Positions 44,176 to 55,482 are shown, counted from the first letter of the stretch. The stretch is DNA of 64,000 bases from Amycolatopsis pretoriensis (GCF_900107925.1 NZ_FNUJ01000002.1:806001-870000); one strand, 5' to 3'. Program-made: numbers and translations. Notes: generated from the sequence alone by a model not told the origin.

Positions 44176-45081
44176 GTGGCACGGGACTTCTACGCCGCGC
44201 TCGGGGTCGGCCGGGACGCCGGCACCGACGAAATCCAGCGGGCGTACCGGAAACTCGCCCGCGAGAACCACCCGGACGTCAACAAGGACCCGAAGGCCGA
44301 AGAACGGTTCAAAGAGGTCAGCGAGGCGTACCAGGTCCTGTCCGACCCGGAGCAGCGGCGCAAGTACGACCGGTTCGGCGCGGACTTCCGGCAGGTGCCC
44401 GACGACTGGGAGCAGCGCGTGGGCGCCGGCGCCGGACCGCGCGGCGGCCGGGTCCGCTACAGCACCTCCGGCGGTGGGTTCGAAGGGTTCGAGGGCGTCG
44501 ACATCGAGGACCTCCTCGGCGGCCTCTTCCGCGGCCAGGGGCGTGGCGGCCCGGTCCCGGGCGCGGACCAGGAAGCCGAGCTCGAGCTGACCGTCGAGGA
44601 GGCCTACCGCGGCGGGCGGCGGCACCTGAACTTCGGCGGCGACCGCGAGTACGACGTGAAGATCCCGCCGGGCGTGCTCGACGGGCAGCGCATCCGGCTG
44701 GCCGGGCAGGGCGGGCAGGGTTCCGGCAACGCCGCCCCCGGGGACCTCTACCTCGTCGTCCGCATCCGGCCGGACCGCCGGTACCGCCTGGAAGGGCGCG
44801 ACATCCACGTGACGCTCCCGGTGACGCCGTCGGAGGCCGCGCTCGGGGCGACGGTCCCGGTCCCCACTCCCGGCGGCGAGGTGAAGGCGCGCGTCGCGGC
44901 CGGGTCGTCCAGCGGGCGGCGGCTGCGGCTGCGCGGCGAGGGCATGCCGAACCCGAAGGGCAAGCCCGGCGATCTCTACGCCGAGGTCCGGATCATGGTG
45001 CCGAAGCGCCCGAGCAAGCGTGAGCGCGAGCTGTTCGAACAGCTCGCCGCGGTGTCCGACTTCGATCCCAGGAGGACCTGA
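44176..45081 (+). CDS. dnaJ: DnaJ/CbpA-type co-chaperone (no zinc finger)
   Basis: A 301-residue Hsp40. The J domain (residues 3-68) has the HPD motif in [10 protein letters not shown] short Gly-rich linker follows, then two C-terminal peptide-binding domains ([60 protein letters not shown]). No CxxCxGxG repeats are present, so it is a type II/CbpA-like J protein that stimulates DnaK ATPase. Its stop overlaps the start of the MerR/CbpM-like gene (TGATGG), an arrangement like cbpA-cbpM. Confidence 0.93.
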   Translation: MARDFYAALGVGRDAGTDEIQRAYRKLARENHPDVNKDPKAEERFKEVSEAYQVLSDPEQRRKYDRFGADFRQVPDDWEQRVGAGAGPRGGRVRYSTSGGGFEGFEGVDIEDLLGGLFRGQGRGGPVPGADQEAELELTVEEAYRGGRRHLNFGGDREYDVKIPPGVLDGQRIRLAGQGGQGSGNAAPGDLYLVVRIRPDRRYRLEGRDIHVTLPVTPSEAALGATVPVPTPGGEVKARVAAGSSSGRRLRLRGEGMPNPKGKPGDLYAEVRIMVPKRPSKRERELFEQLAAVSDFDPRRT

Positions 45082-45367
45082 TGGCACGGTACGTGCTCGT
45101 CCGCCCGGCGCGGCTCGACCTCGAAACCGTGGCCGCGCGCACCGGGCTGCACCCCGAGCTGCTCCGCCGGTTCGCGGCACTCGGCCTGGTGGAATCGACT
45201 CCGGACGCGAACGGGCGTCCGTGCTTCCCACCGTCCACTGTGGCCAGACTGGCGCGGATCCAGCGGTTGCGCACCACGCTGTCGGTCAACTACGCCGCGA
45301 TCGGGCTGGTGCTCGACCTGCTCGACCGCATCGACGTCCTCGAAGCCCGCGTGAGGAGCCACCGGCG

Positions 45368-45377
<10 letters not shown>
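45081..45377 (+). CDS. MerR-like/CbpM-type small protein
   Basis: A 98-residue protein with a MerR-type winged-helix start ([26 protein letters not shown]...[40 protein letters not shown]). It lacks a ligand-binding tail. Two roles are known for such proteins next to dnaJ-type genes: CbpM modulators that inhibit CbpA, and HspR repressors. The position between dnaJ and clpB fits either; no HAIR repeat was found by eye. Its last codons overlap the clpB start. Confidence 0.85.
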
Positions 45378-47994
<2,617 letters not shown>

Positions 47995-47998
<4 letters not shown>

Positions 47999-48441
47999 GG
48001 ACCGTCACCGTCACCTGCGAACACTGCGGGAAGACCAACTGGATTCCCGCCGCCGCGGACGGATCGCCGAAGTGCGGCAATTGCCACCGGCCGCTGCCGT
48101 GGGTGGTCGACGCGGGCGACGCCGACTTCGCGCCGATCGCCGAGCGGGCCGGCCTCCCGGTGCTCGTCGACCTCTGGGCCGAGTGGTGCGGACCATGCCG
48201 ATCGGTGAGCCCGGCACTGGACCGGCTCGCCCGCGCCCGGGCCGGGAAGGTGAAGCTCGTCAAGGTCGACATCGACCGGGCGCCGGGGGTGGCACGCCGG
48301 TTCGACGTCATGGCCGTGCCGACCCTCCTGGTGCTCCGCGGCGGCGAGGTCGTCCGGCGGCAGGCCGGCGCGGCACCGGAAAACGTGCTGCGCGACTGGC
48401 TCGACCAAGCACTGAAGTCGCCGGAGGAGGCGAAGAAATGA
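47995..48441 (+). CDS. trxC: Thioredoxin with N-terminal zinc ribbon (Trx2/TrxC type)
   Basis: A 148-residue thioredoxin. The N-terminal 40 residues have paired Cys ([11 protein letters not shown]...[10 protein letters not shown]) as in zinc-binding Trx2 proteins, and the thioredoxin fold carries the active site [16 protein letters not shown]. TrxC-type proteins are induced by oxidative stress and couple to zinc. The ATG overlaps the clpB stop. Its reductase could be the downstream FAD protein, but that protein lacks the usual CxxC (see there). Confidence 0.92.
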
Positions 48442-48701
48442 CCACCGTCATCGACCCGCACCTGGCTCTCGTCCGAGACGTGGTGCCCCGGACTCCCCAG
48501 GGCTGCCAGGAATGTCTCACCGCCGGGACCTCGTGGGTGCACTTGCGGCTGTGTCTGACCTGCGGACACGTCGGCTGCTGCGACTCGTCACCGATGAAGC
48601 ACGCGAGCCGGCACGCCCACGCCATCGGCCACCCGATCGTGCGCTCGTTCGAGCCCGGGGAGAACTGGCGCTGGTGCTACGTGCACGAGGCCTTCGTATG
48701 A
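48438..48701 (+). CDS. UBP-type zinc finger protein
   Basis: An 87-residue protein formed almost entirely by a zf-UBP domain: CQECLTAGTSWVHLRLCLTC, GHVGCCDSSPMKHASRHAHA, GHPIVRSFEPGENWRWCYVH. In eukaryotes this finger binds ubiquitin C-termini; in bacteria its partner is unknown. It is translated from ATG 48438 overlapping the thioredoxin stop and its own stop overlaps the next gene, so it is locked between thioredoxin and a cNMP-FAD reductase. Confidence 0.9.
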   Translation: MTTVIDPHLALVRDVVPRTPQGCQECLTAGTSWVHLRLCLTCGHVGCCDSSPMKHASRHAHAIGHPIVRSFEPGENWRWCYVHEAFV

Positions 48702-50368
48702 CGGTCGCGGCGCAGGACCTCGTCGAGACCCCGGATCCGCACGGCGCGTTCCCCCGGCTGACCCGCGAGCAGCTCGAGACGCTCTCCGCCGCGGGCAAAC
48801 GCCGGCCGGTGCGGCCGGGGGACGTGCTCTACGCGCAAGGGGAACGGACGACGGACTGGTACGTCGTCCTGAGTGGCAAGGTCGCCATCCAGCACCGCGA
48901 AGGGGACGAGACCCGAACCGTGCGGGTGCACGGGCCGGCGCGGTTCCTCGGCGAGCTGGGCCTGCTCGAGGGGCAGCTGTCGTTCTTCACCGCCGTCGCC
49001 GCGGAACCCGGCGAGGTGCTCGTCGTCGGAGTGGACGAGCTGAAGCGGCTGGTCCTCGGCGACCCGGTCCTCGGCGACGTGATCCTGCACGCCTACTTCG
49101 TCCGTCGCACGGTCGTCATCGGCTCGGGCGACGGGCTGCGGATCGTCGGATCGTGCTACTCGCCGGACACCCGGCGGCTGCTGGAGTTCGTGGCCCGCAA
49201 CCGCCTGCCGTACCGGCTGGCGGACCTCGACAAGGACCGCGGGGCCGAGGCGCTGCTGCGCCGGCTCGGCGTCACCGTCGAGGAAACCCCGGTGGTGGTG
49301 CTGCCCGGGGCCGGTGTGCTGCGCAATCCCAGCACCACCGAACTGGCCTGCGCGATGGGGCTCCGGCACGAGGAATCCCCGGTGGGTGTGCGTGACCTGC
49401 TCGTGGTCGGCGCCGGGCCCGGTGGGCTCGCGGCCGCCGTCTACGCGGCCTCCGAAGGACTGGCGACGTCGGCGTTCGACGCCGTCGCCGCGGGCGGGCA
49501 GGCGGGCACGACGTCGCGGATCGAGAACTACCTCGGCTTCCCGTCCGGGATTTCGGGAGCGGAACTGGCCGAGCGGTCGGTGATCCAGGCGGACAAGTTC
49601 GGGGTCCGGGTCGCCGTTCCCGGCCAGGCACGCACGCTCACCCCGCAGGGCGGGCTGTACGCGGTGGGCTTCGTCGACGGCACCGAGATCGTCACTCGGA
49701 CGGTGATCATCGCGACCGGCGCCCGGTACCGGCGGCTGCCCCTCCCCCGGCTCGAACATCTGGAAGGCACCTGCCTCTACTACGCCGCGACCCCGCAGGA
49801 AGCCCGGCAGTGCCAGGCCGATCCGGTCGCCGTGGTCGGCGGCGGCAACTCCGCGGGACAGGCCGCGGTGTTCCTCGCGCAGGGCTCGCCCGTGGTCCAC
49901 CTGCTGGTGCGCGGCGGCGATCTCGGCGCGGACATGTCGCGTTACCTGGTCGACCAGGTCCAGCGGCACCCGCGGATCCGGGTCCACCTGCACACCGAAG
50001 TCCGCGAGGTCGTCGAGGACGGCAAGACGATGTCGGGCGTCCAGGTCGAAGACAACCGCACCGGCGAGCGGCGCCGGCTCGCCGCCCGCGCGTTGTTCGT
50101 CTTCATCGGCGCGGCTCCCCACACGCGCTGGCTGTCCGGCCACATCGCGCTCGACGAGGACGGGTTCGTGCTCACCGGCGCGGACGCGGGAGGCTCGAAC
50201 ACGCCGTTGCCGCTGGAGACGAGCAGCCCCGGCGTGTTCGCCGTCGGCGACGTCCGCCACGGCTCGGTGAAGCGTGTGGCCTCGGCGGCGGGCGAAGGTG
50301 CCATGGCCGTCCGGCTGGTGCATGAGCGCCTCGCACAACAACTCGCACAACCGGGAGGACTCCCATGA
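48698..50368 (+). CDS. Cyclic nucleotide-binding domain fused to a thioredoxin reductase-like FAD oxidoreductase
   Basis: A 556-residue fusion. Residues ~20-140 form a cNMP-binding (Crp-like) sensor (RPGDVLYAQGERTTDWYVVLSGKVAIQ, FLGELGLLEGQLSFFTAVAA). Residues ~150-225 resemble a glutaredoxin/thioredoxin-like fold without its redox Cys pair (RTVVIGSGDGLRIVGSCYSP). From ~235 onward is a two-dinucleotide-domain reductase: VVGAGPGGLAAAVYAASEG, GGGNSAGQAAVFLAQGS and the final GVFAVGDVR. The TrxR CxxC (CATCD-type) is replaced by TCLYYAATPQEARQC. Thus it may transfer electrons differently or use Cys elsewhere. It is probably activated by a cyclic nucleotide or similar effector. Confidence 0.9.
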   Translation: MTVAAQDLVETPDPHGAFPRLTREQLETLSAAGKRRPVRPGDVLYAQGERTTDWYVVLSGKVAIQHREGDETRTVRVHGPARFLGELGLLEGQLSFFTAVAAEPGEVLVVGVDELKRLVLGDPVLGDVILHAYFVRRTVVIGSGDGLRIVGSCYSPDTRRLLEFVARNRLPYRLADLDKDRGAEALLRRLGVTVEETPVVVLPGAGVLRNPSTTELACAMGLRHEESPVGVRDLLVVGAGPGGLAAAVYAASEGLATSAFDAVAAGGQAGTTSRIENYLGFPSGISGAELAERSVIQADKFGVRVAVPGQARTLTPQGGLYAVGFVDGTEIVTRTVIIATGARYRRLPLPRLEHLEGTCLYYAATPQEARQCQADPVAVVGGGNSAGQAAVFLAQGSPVVHLLVRGGDLGADMSRYLVDQVQRHPRIRVHLHTEVREVVEDGKTMSGVQVEDNRTGERRRLAARALFVFIGAAPHTRWLSGHIALDEDGFVLTGADAGGSNTPLPLETSSPGVFAVGDVRHGSVKRVASAAGEGAMAVRLVHERLAQQLAQPGGLP

Positions 50369-50895
50369 CCACCAGGCTTTCCCTCGCGCTCGCGGAACTG
50401 GACCGGCTGATCAGCCACGCGACGCCCCCGCACGAACTCACCCTCAGCTCGACCCTGCACCCCGGGCGCTACACCGTCGTCACGATCGCCGGACGGGCGG
50501 ACACGGCGGCGTCGCGGACCCTCGCGGGATACCTGGCCGGACTGGTGCACGCGGGCTCCCGGAACTTCCTCATCGACCTGTCCCGGGTGGAGCGGCCCGG
50601 CGACGACTTCCTCCGCCTGCTGCGCCGCTTCGGCGACTGGCTGACGACGGCCGGCGGCGAACTGGAGCTGACCGGCCTGACGCCGCCAGTGCTGTACGAG
50701 CTGGACGACGAGCCGCTCGCCGAGGTTTTCACGCTGTACCGCGTCGATTCCGAAGGCGGCCGGCGGCGGTGGGCGGCGCTGCGCTGTCCGCAGGGGTTCG
50801 ACGGCGTCGCCGAACCCGGCTCCCCCGCGCGGTTCCGCGCGTTCGTCGACACCGCGGCCACCGGGCGCGGCGAGCGGTTCGGGAGGCGCCGATGA
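50365..50895 (+). CDS. STAS-like/anti-sigma factor antagonist-like protein
   Basis: A 176-residue protein. LHPGRYTVVTIAGRADTAASRTLAGYLAGLVHAGSRNFLIDLSRVERPGDDFLRLLRRFGDW has the strand-helix pattern of STAS domains, with the usual phosphorylatable-Ser position occupied by a G-D-D segment. The C-terminal 50 residues are unlike standard STAS proteins. It overlaps both neighbours (ATGA junctions). A role in partner-switching control of stress sigma factors is possible but not proven. Confidence 0.7.
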   Translation: MTTRLSLALAELDRLISHATPPHELTLSSTLHPGRYTVVTIAGRADTAASRTLAGYLAGLVHAGSRNFLIDLSRVERPGDDFLRLLRRFGDWLTTAGGELELTGLTPPVLYELDDEPLAEVFTLYRVDSEGGRRRWAALRCPQGFDGVAEPGSPARFRAFVDTAATGRGERFGRRR

Positions 50896-51824
50896 CCACG
50901 GTGAGCCGCCGTCCCCACCGGCGGGCGTGGCTGCGGATCTTCGCGGTGGGCCTGCTCCTGTGGGTGCTGTCGGTCATCGTGACCTACGCGACCGGCAACC
51001 CCAACCTGCTGCCGACGCTCGTGCTGCTCGGCAGCTTCCTGGTACCAGTGACGTTCGTGGCGTGGGCGTTCGAACGTCGTGACTCCGGCGAGATCACCGC
51101 CGAGCTGGTCTTCCGGACCTTCTTCGTCGGCGGGGTGCTCGGCGTTCTCGGCGCCTCGGTGCTGGAGACTTACCTGCTGTACCCGTCGATGTGGCTGTAC
51201 GTGGGGGTAGGGCTCATCGAGGAGGCGGTCAAGCTGATCGCGCTCGCCCTGCTGACCCGCGGGCTGGCCCAGAAGTCCATGCGGGACGGGATCATCCTCG
51301 GTGCGACGGTCGGCTTCGGCTTCTCCGCATTCGAATCCGCGGGCTACGCGCTCACGTCGTTGTTCACCGCCCAGGGCCTGTCGCTTTCCGACCTGGTCAC
51401 GACCGAGCTGCTGCGCGGATTGCTCGCGCCGGTCGGACACGGATTGTGGACCGCCATCCTGGGCGGGCTGCTGTTCGCGTGGAGCACGCGCGAGCACTTC
51501 GTGCTGAGCCTCCGCCTGGCGCTGGCGTTCCTCGGCGTCGCGCTGCTGCACGCGCTATGGGACTCGATGTCGGCCATCGCGCTGGTGATCACCCTGGTAC
51601 TGACCGGACAGGTGGCGCAGTTCGACTCGCGCGGCCTCGTCGCGCCGCCTGCGGACGTGACGACGGTGTACACCGTGACGACCTGGACGGGCCAGGGCGT
51701 CATCGCGGTGACAGGAGTGCTGTGGCTGCTGGTCCTGCTCCGGCGGTCGCGGCGGAAACGCCGCGAACCCCACTGGACGTATCGGGTCCCGGCCACGCGC
51801 ATGCCGGCGGCCGGACAGTACTGA
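50892..51824 (+). CDS. PrsW family intramembrane metalloprotease-like protein
   Basis: A 310-residue protein with ~8 transmembrane helices. Hallmarks of the PrsW/Abi-related CPBP superfamily are present: GLIEEAVKLIALALL (E-E-x-x-K), GATVGFGFSAFESAGY, LLAPVGHGLWTAILGG and LLHALWDSMSAI, giving the conserved Glu, Glu/Ser and His residues. In Bacillus, PrsW begins regulated proteolysis of an anti-sigma factor. Here it ends the stress operon, next to a STAS-like protein. ATG 50892 overlaps the preceding stop. Confidence 0.87.
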   Translation: MTTVSRRPHRRAWLRIFAVGLLLWVLSVIVTYATGNPNLLPTLVLLGSFLVPVTFVAWAFERRDSGEITAELVFRTFFVGGVLGVLGASVLETYLLYPSMWLYVGVGLIEEAVKLIALALLTRGLAQKSMRDGIILGATVGFGFSAFESAGYALTSLFTAQGLSLSDLVTTELLRGLLAPVGHGLWTAILGGLLFAWSTREHFVLSLRLALAFLGVALLHALWDSMSAIALVITLVLTGQVAQFDSRGLVAPPADVTTVYTVTTWTGQGVIAVTGVLWLLVLLRRSRRKRREPHWTYRVPATRMPAAGQY

Positions 51825-51961
51825 CCGGTGGTCCGGTAGCCGCCTGAAAAAGAGCGTGGTTCTTCGTACTTTGCGTCCTTCGCCGACGACCGCCCGGAGC
51901 CGCACCGCGACTGCGAGTCGCTTTTACGAACAACAGGTGAAAAACCGGAAGGAGCACGGTG

Positions 51962-52381
51962 ATGCAGGATTGCTTCCACGATGGCGCGGTGAGCCGTTTC
52001 GGCGGGAACGACGGACGACGCAGACTCGGTCTGTCCAGCACCCGCAAGGCCGGCGTGGTACTCGCGACCGTGTCCGGTGAGATCGACCTCGCCACGGCAC
52101 GCGCTTTCGCCCAGCACCTCGAATCGACCCTCGCCGGACCGCCGAACGCGGTGATCACCGATCTCGAAGAAGTCGCCTTCCTCTCTTCCTCCGGGCTCGC
52201 GGCACTCCAGATCTTCGCCCACGCGGCGAACTCCGCCGGTGTCGCGTTCTGCCTCGTCAGTGCCCAACGCACGGTGCTCCGACATCTACAGCTGACGGGA
52301 CTGGACCGCGACTTGACCATCAAGCACACCGTCGCCGACGCCCGCACCTGGCTCTGCGGCAAACCGACGCCGGACCGTTGA
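51962..52381 (+). CDS. STAS-domain anti-sigma factor antagonist
   Basis: A 139-residue STAS protein: VVLATVSGEIDLATARAFAQHLESTL, TDLEEVAFLSSSGLAALQIFAHAANS with the conserved D-x(6-7)-S-S-S/G-L motif containing the phosphorylated Ser, and VLRHLQLTGLDRDL. Such proteins (RsbV/SpoIIAA-like) bind and free sigma factors by partner switching. ATG 51962 follows AAGGAG at 7 bp; GTG 51959 is possible. Located directly after the stress operon, 138 bp from prsW. Confidence 0.88.
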   Translation: MQDCFHDGAVSRFGGNDGRRRLGLSSTRKAGVVLATVSGEIDLATARAFAQHLESTLAGPPNAVITDLEEVAFLSSSGLAALQIFAHAANSAGVAFCLVSAQRTVLRHLQLTGLDRDLTIKHTVADARTWLCGKPTPDR

Positions 52382-52484
52382 GCGGAAACGTCCCTGTCAC
52401 CGGATCGGCAGACAGCCGCCGTCGTTCCGTTTGCTCTCGCCGGCATCGTCTACGAGACTGGGCTCTCCGACGAGAACACCGCAG

Positions 52485-52874
52485 CGCCGGCGGGTTCGCG
52501 GTGGCGACCCACTTCGGCCGGTTGCGCGTCGTCGACCCCGCGAGCGCACTGGTGCCCGGCACGGCCGGACCACCGACGTGGGTGCTGTACGCGGCCGCCG
52601 CGGTGGCCGTGCTGCTGGGCTTGCCGGCGCTGCGCTGGATCCTGGCCCAGCTGGCCCGCCGGCCGCCGACGCGGCGGTCGCCCCGTTCGTGGCCGAGCTG
52701 CGGAAGTACCCGGGCATCCACCAAGCCCACGCCGCTTTGACCGGGCACCGAGACAACCCGGCGTTGGCGCTGGTGGTTTCGGTGAACCAGGACCGCGACC
52801 CAGTCGCGGTCCGCGAGCGGCTGGCTGCCGAAGGACTACCCCGGCTGCGGCACGGAAACGGCTGGCTGTCATGA
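52485..52874 (+). pseudogene. Degenerate amaP-like gene (alkaline shock membrane anchor)
   Basis: One frame reads AGGFAVATHFGRLRVVDP, VPGTAGPPTWVLYAAAAVAV and LLGLPALRWILAQLARRP, the N-terminal membrane part of AmaP-type proteins. Near 52665 the homology switches frame to VAPFVAELRKYPGIHQAHAA and ALVVSVNQDRDPVAVRERLA, with about 25 residues missing between. The last residues (NGWLS) also lack the usual C-terminal strand. The first transmembrane helix is missing at the 5' side. Confidence 0.6.
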
Positions 52875-52913
52875 CCGAAACGCCGGTCGAGCGACCACCA
52901 AGCACCGGTGCTG

Positions 52914-53261
52914 TCAGATCCGGTTTGCGCAGTCGATGCAGATCCGGGTCGCCGGCAGAGCCATCAGCCGGCCTTCGCCGATTGGACCTCCGCAGCGTTC
53001 GCAGACCTCGTAGACGCCGGCCAGCACCCGCTGAGCGGCTTGTCCGAGCGCCACGAGTTCGTCTTGGGCTTGAACCAGCAGCGCCTGAACCTGCGCTCGT
53101 TCGAAGGCGATGGTCGCGCCCTCCGGGTCGTGCTCGTCATCGCCACTGGTGAACTCCGACGCCGCCACGATCTCATCCCGCTGACGTTTCAGGGCCGCAG
53201 CCAATCGCTCAGTCTCGGCCTGTGCCCTCTTGATGCGCTCGGCCGCTGCACGCTCATCCAC
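52914..53261 (-). CDS. DksA/TraR family zinc-finger protein
   Basis: A 115-residue protein. A long coiled-coil helix (AAAERIKRAQAETERLAAALKRQRDEI; ERAQVQALLVQAQDELVALGQ) is followed by the C4 finger CERCGGPIGEGRLMALPATRICIDC near the C terminus. DksA/TraR proteins enter the RNA polymerase secondary channel and adjust transcription, often with ppGpp. GTG 53261 is the most likely start; its ribosome binding site is weak. Upstream in the same frame lies a DUF4383 fragment, so a fused product is not excluded. Confidence 0.85.
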   Translation of the reverse strand: MDERAAAERIKRAQAETERLAAALKRQRDEIVAASEFTSGDDEHDPEGATIAFERAQVQALLVQAQDELVALGQAAQRVLAGVYEVCERCGGPIGEGRLMALPATRICIDCANRI

Positions 53262-53449
53262 GACGGACGACCAGATCCCTCGCCACGACCTCCACAAACG
53301 CCCTTCATCACCGAAAGAACCACTGTCGAACCGCGGGCCGGATCCCATCGCCGACAACGGAACGATACAGCCCTGCCCTGGCAAATCTCGCCCCGCGATC
53401 ACCGGGCGCCGCGAGTCGAGGGCTCGGGACTTTTCGGCGGCCATCGAGT

Positions 53450-53594
53450 CGCGGCCGGCGAAGCTGAGCTGGTCGTAGTCCGTCGTGACGCCCGGGACGA
53501 ACCCGAGCAGGAAGACGGCCGAAACCACCACGACCGTGAGCTGTACCGGTGTCCGATGAGTTTGTCCGTGGCCGGGCCGGGTACGTGGGGTCAT
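53450..53594 (-). pseudogene. N-terminal fragment of a DUF4383 membrane protein
   Basis: Starting at ATG 53594, the minus strand reads RTPVQLTVVVVSAVFLLGFV then PGVTTDYDQLSFAGRDS, the beginning of DUF4383 proteins. The rest of the ~130-residue domain is absent and the frame continues without homology into the DksA/TraR gene. A short internal deletion is also seen in the first helix (LLGFVPG instead of LLVGxLGFxPG). Confidence 0.5.
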
Positions 53595-53913
53595 GGCCCT
53601 CAGCACGGCGTGCACGGTCTGGCAGGTACGGCTCGTCGACGACGACCGATACCGGGTGCGGTACTGCTGCCGCGGCGGCCCGGCCGGCACGTTCGACCTC
53701 GTGCTGCCCCGCTGGTCACCCGCGTTCGCCGACTTGTCCCCGAACGACGACGCCGGCCTGGCTTTGGCGGCGGCCGGGCTGATCCTGGACGGCGTGCTGC
53801 GAGCCGATCTTTCGCTGCCGCCGGAATCCGACCTGGAAACGCTCGCCCGGACGGATCCGGAATTCGTGCCGGAACTCCGGCGGCGTCTCGGCGCCGTCCC
53901 CCAGCTCAGCTGA
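53593..53913 (+). CDS. Hypothetical protein
   Basis: A 106-residue protein. It has CTVWQVRLVDDDRYRVRYCC and LVLPRWSPAFADLSPNDDAG, then LTLARTDPEF-type helices. No family recognised. The start ATG faces the DUF4383 fragment start on the other strand. Codon usage and length look genuine. Confidence 0.55.
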   Translation: MALSTACTVWQVRLVDDDRYRVRYCCRGGPAGTFDLVLPRWSPAFADLSPNDDAGLALAAAGLILDGVLRADLSLPPESDLETLARTDPEFVPELRRRLGAVPQLS

Positions 53914-53940
53914 GCCCCCTTCGACCAGGAAGGACCACCG

Positions 53941-54129
53941 ATGTGCGAGGTACCCGGCGGTGACTCCCTGATGTTCGTCGGGACCGCGACGAAGGTGCTC
54001 GGGCGGGTCCGTGCCCTGCTCGAGCGGATCGACGCGGAGCCGGTCCTCGCCCAGGTCCCGGCCACGTTCAGGGCGGCCGGACCGGTCTCCACGGACACCG
54101 GCGCGCCGGTGTCCTGCGGCGGGTCGTAG
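53941..54129 (+). CDS. Small hypothetical protein
   Basis: A 62-residue protein (MCEVPGGDSLMFVGTATKVL; VRALLERIDAEPVLAQVPA). The AAGGAC sequence 10 bp upstream supports translation. Function unknown; it may be co-transcribed with the upstream hypothetical gene. Confidence 0.4.
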   Translation: MCEVPGGDSLMFVGTATKVLGRVRALLERIDAEPVLAQVPATFRAAGPVSTDTGAPVSCGGS

Positions 54130-54279
54130 GGCTGCCGTGGGCTCGGGCGTGGGACCACCTTCCTTCATCCGGTGATCCCGGGGCTTCCCCTGCCGGTCCG
54201 GCGAAACCCGGTTGGCTGCCGACAGCGGCGCTCGGTTCGGTCGCCGTCAACCTGGTTCTGCCTCGTGTCGCACGGATTG

Positions 54280-54891
54280 TCAGCTGGTGCGATCGCGGCG
54301 GTGCCCGGTGGCGTCGCGGCGCACCAGGTCGGCGTCGTTTTCGATGGTCCCGAGCCGGCCGGCCAGGCCTGTGTGATCGCGTTCCAGGTGGCCTCGAACC
54401 GCCGTCAGTGGCGGCAGGAGACTGGTGACGTCGTCCTTGCCGAGTGCCGCGCCGAGTCGATCGGCATACGCACGAGCCTCGCCGTCCAGGTCTTCCAGTG
54501 CGGTGACCTGACCGGCCAGCTGCCGCAGCACCGCGGCGTTGCGGCGTGCCCACTCCGCCACCGCGCGATCACCCGCACGCCGGCCCCGCTCGGCCTCGAC
54601 CCGCGCTTCGCCCGTCGGCTCTCCGGTCGCCGACGGCCGCAGCCGCAGGAACCGCCGTTCCGCGGCCTGCCTGCTCGCCACCCCCAGCGCCGGTGCGAGA
54701 GCCGCCCAGCTGGTCCCCTCGGACCGCGCCGCGGCGATCAGCTGCGGCTCCCACCCGGCGAGCTTCTCGCGCAGCGACCGCAGCGAGGCCAGCGCGGCCA
54801 GCAGCCGGTCGGGCGACACCTCGCCGCGATCAGCCGCGAGCACCACGCTCCGCAAGTCCTGCACGGCACGAACCGGATCCACGTCCACCAT
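54280..54891 (-). CDS. HSP18 transcriptional regulator-like protein
   Basis: A 203-residue helical protein. Its middle has an HTH-like segment ([40 protein letters not shown], near 45-82) and a C-terminal helical region ([23 protein letters not shown]). Proteins of this pattern occur next to hsp18/hsp20 genes in Amycolatopsis and related genera and are annotated as HSP18 regulators. The gene is divergent from hsp18, with two inverted repeats in the 102-bp gap, which supports autoregulation and control of the chaperone. Mechanism is not characterised in sequence. Confidence 0.75.
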   Translation of the reverse strand: MVDVDPVRAVQDLRSVVLAADRGEVSPDRLLAALASLRSLREKLAGWEPQLIAAARSEGTSWAALAPALGVASRQAAERRFLRLRPSATGEPTGEARVEAERGRRAGDRAVAEWARRNAAVLRQLAGQVTALEDLDGEARAYADRLGAALGKDDVTSLLPPLTAVRGHLERDHTGLAGRLGTIENDADLVRRDATGHRRDRTS

Positions 54892-54893
54892 TC

Positions 54894-54937
54894 GTCATCC
54901 TCTCGACGACCTTCCACTTGTCATCATTTCGATGACA
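54894..54937. promoter_or_regulatory. Two tandem inverted-repeat operators between hsp18 and its regulator
   Basis: IR-A is GTCATC-N5-GACGAC (54894-54910, one mismatch) and IR-B is TGTCATC-N5-GATGACA (54919-54937, perfect). They are offset by 26 bp, about two and a half helical turns, so bound dimers would sit on opposite-to-side faces. The regulator start codon is 3 bp before IR-A and the hsp18 start is 57 bp after IR-B. Confidence 0.75.
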
Positions 54938-54993
54938 TGTTAGAACAGTGGGGCGTGTTGACACCAGATCATCGAACTCAGGAGGTGGAACCC

Positions 54994-55434
54994 ATGTTGA
55001 TGCGCACCGATCCGTTCCGCGAACTCGACCGCGTCGCCCAGCAGATGCTCGGCGCCACCACCGCCGGTACCTGGTCCAAGCCCGCCGCGATGCCGATGGA
55101 CGCCTACCGCGACGGCGACGAGTTCGTCGTCTGCTTCGACCTGCCCGGCGTCACCCCCGAGGCCATCGAGCTCGACATCGAACGCAACGTCCTCACCGTC
55201 AAGGCCGAACGACGGCCCCTGCCCGGCGGCGACGTCCAGATGCAGGTCTCCGAACGACCCCTCGGCGTGTTCTCCCGCCAGCTGTTCCTCGGCGACACTC
55301 TCGACACCGACCACATCGCCGCCGGTTACGAAGCAGGCGTGCTGACCCTGCGCATCCCGATCGCCGAGAAGGCCAAACCCCGGCGCATCGACATCGCCGG
55401 CACCACCGGCGACCGCAAGGAAATCCGGGCCTGA
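54994..55434 (+). CDS. Small heat shock protein HSP18/Hsp20
   Basis: A 146-residue alpha-crystallin protein: [19 protein letters not shown] at the start, [28 protein letters not shown], and [21 protein letters not shown]. It is a paralog of the Hsp20 at 40749. ATG 54994 is preceded by AGGAGGT at 8 bp. The open frame runs far upstream but only overlaps the divergent regulator. A strong hairpin terminator follows, and expression should be controlled by the two operators in the promoter region. Confidence 0.92.
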   Translation: MLMRTDPFRELDRVAQQMLGATTAGTWSKPAAMPMDAYRDGDEFVVCFDLPGVTPEAIELDIERNVLTVKAERRPLPGGDVQMQVSERPLGVFSRQLFLGDTLDTDHIAAGYEAGVLTLRIPIAEKAKPRRIDIAGTTGDRKEIRA

Positions 55435-55442
55435 CAAGTCGT

Positions 55443-55482
55443 CCGGCGCGGGACCGGACACCCCGACCCGGTCCCGCGCCGG
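55443..55482 (+). terminator. Hairpin terminator after hsp18
   Basis: Perfect 15-bp stem (CCGGCGCGGGACCGG and complement) with a 10-base loop, starting 9 bp beyond the hsp18 stop codon. Confidence 0.8.

Noticed and set aside
54172..54993. Upstream extension of the hsp18 frame
   Set aside because: It is antisense to the regulator gene; the AGGAGGT-ATG at 54994 marks the real start.
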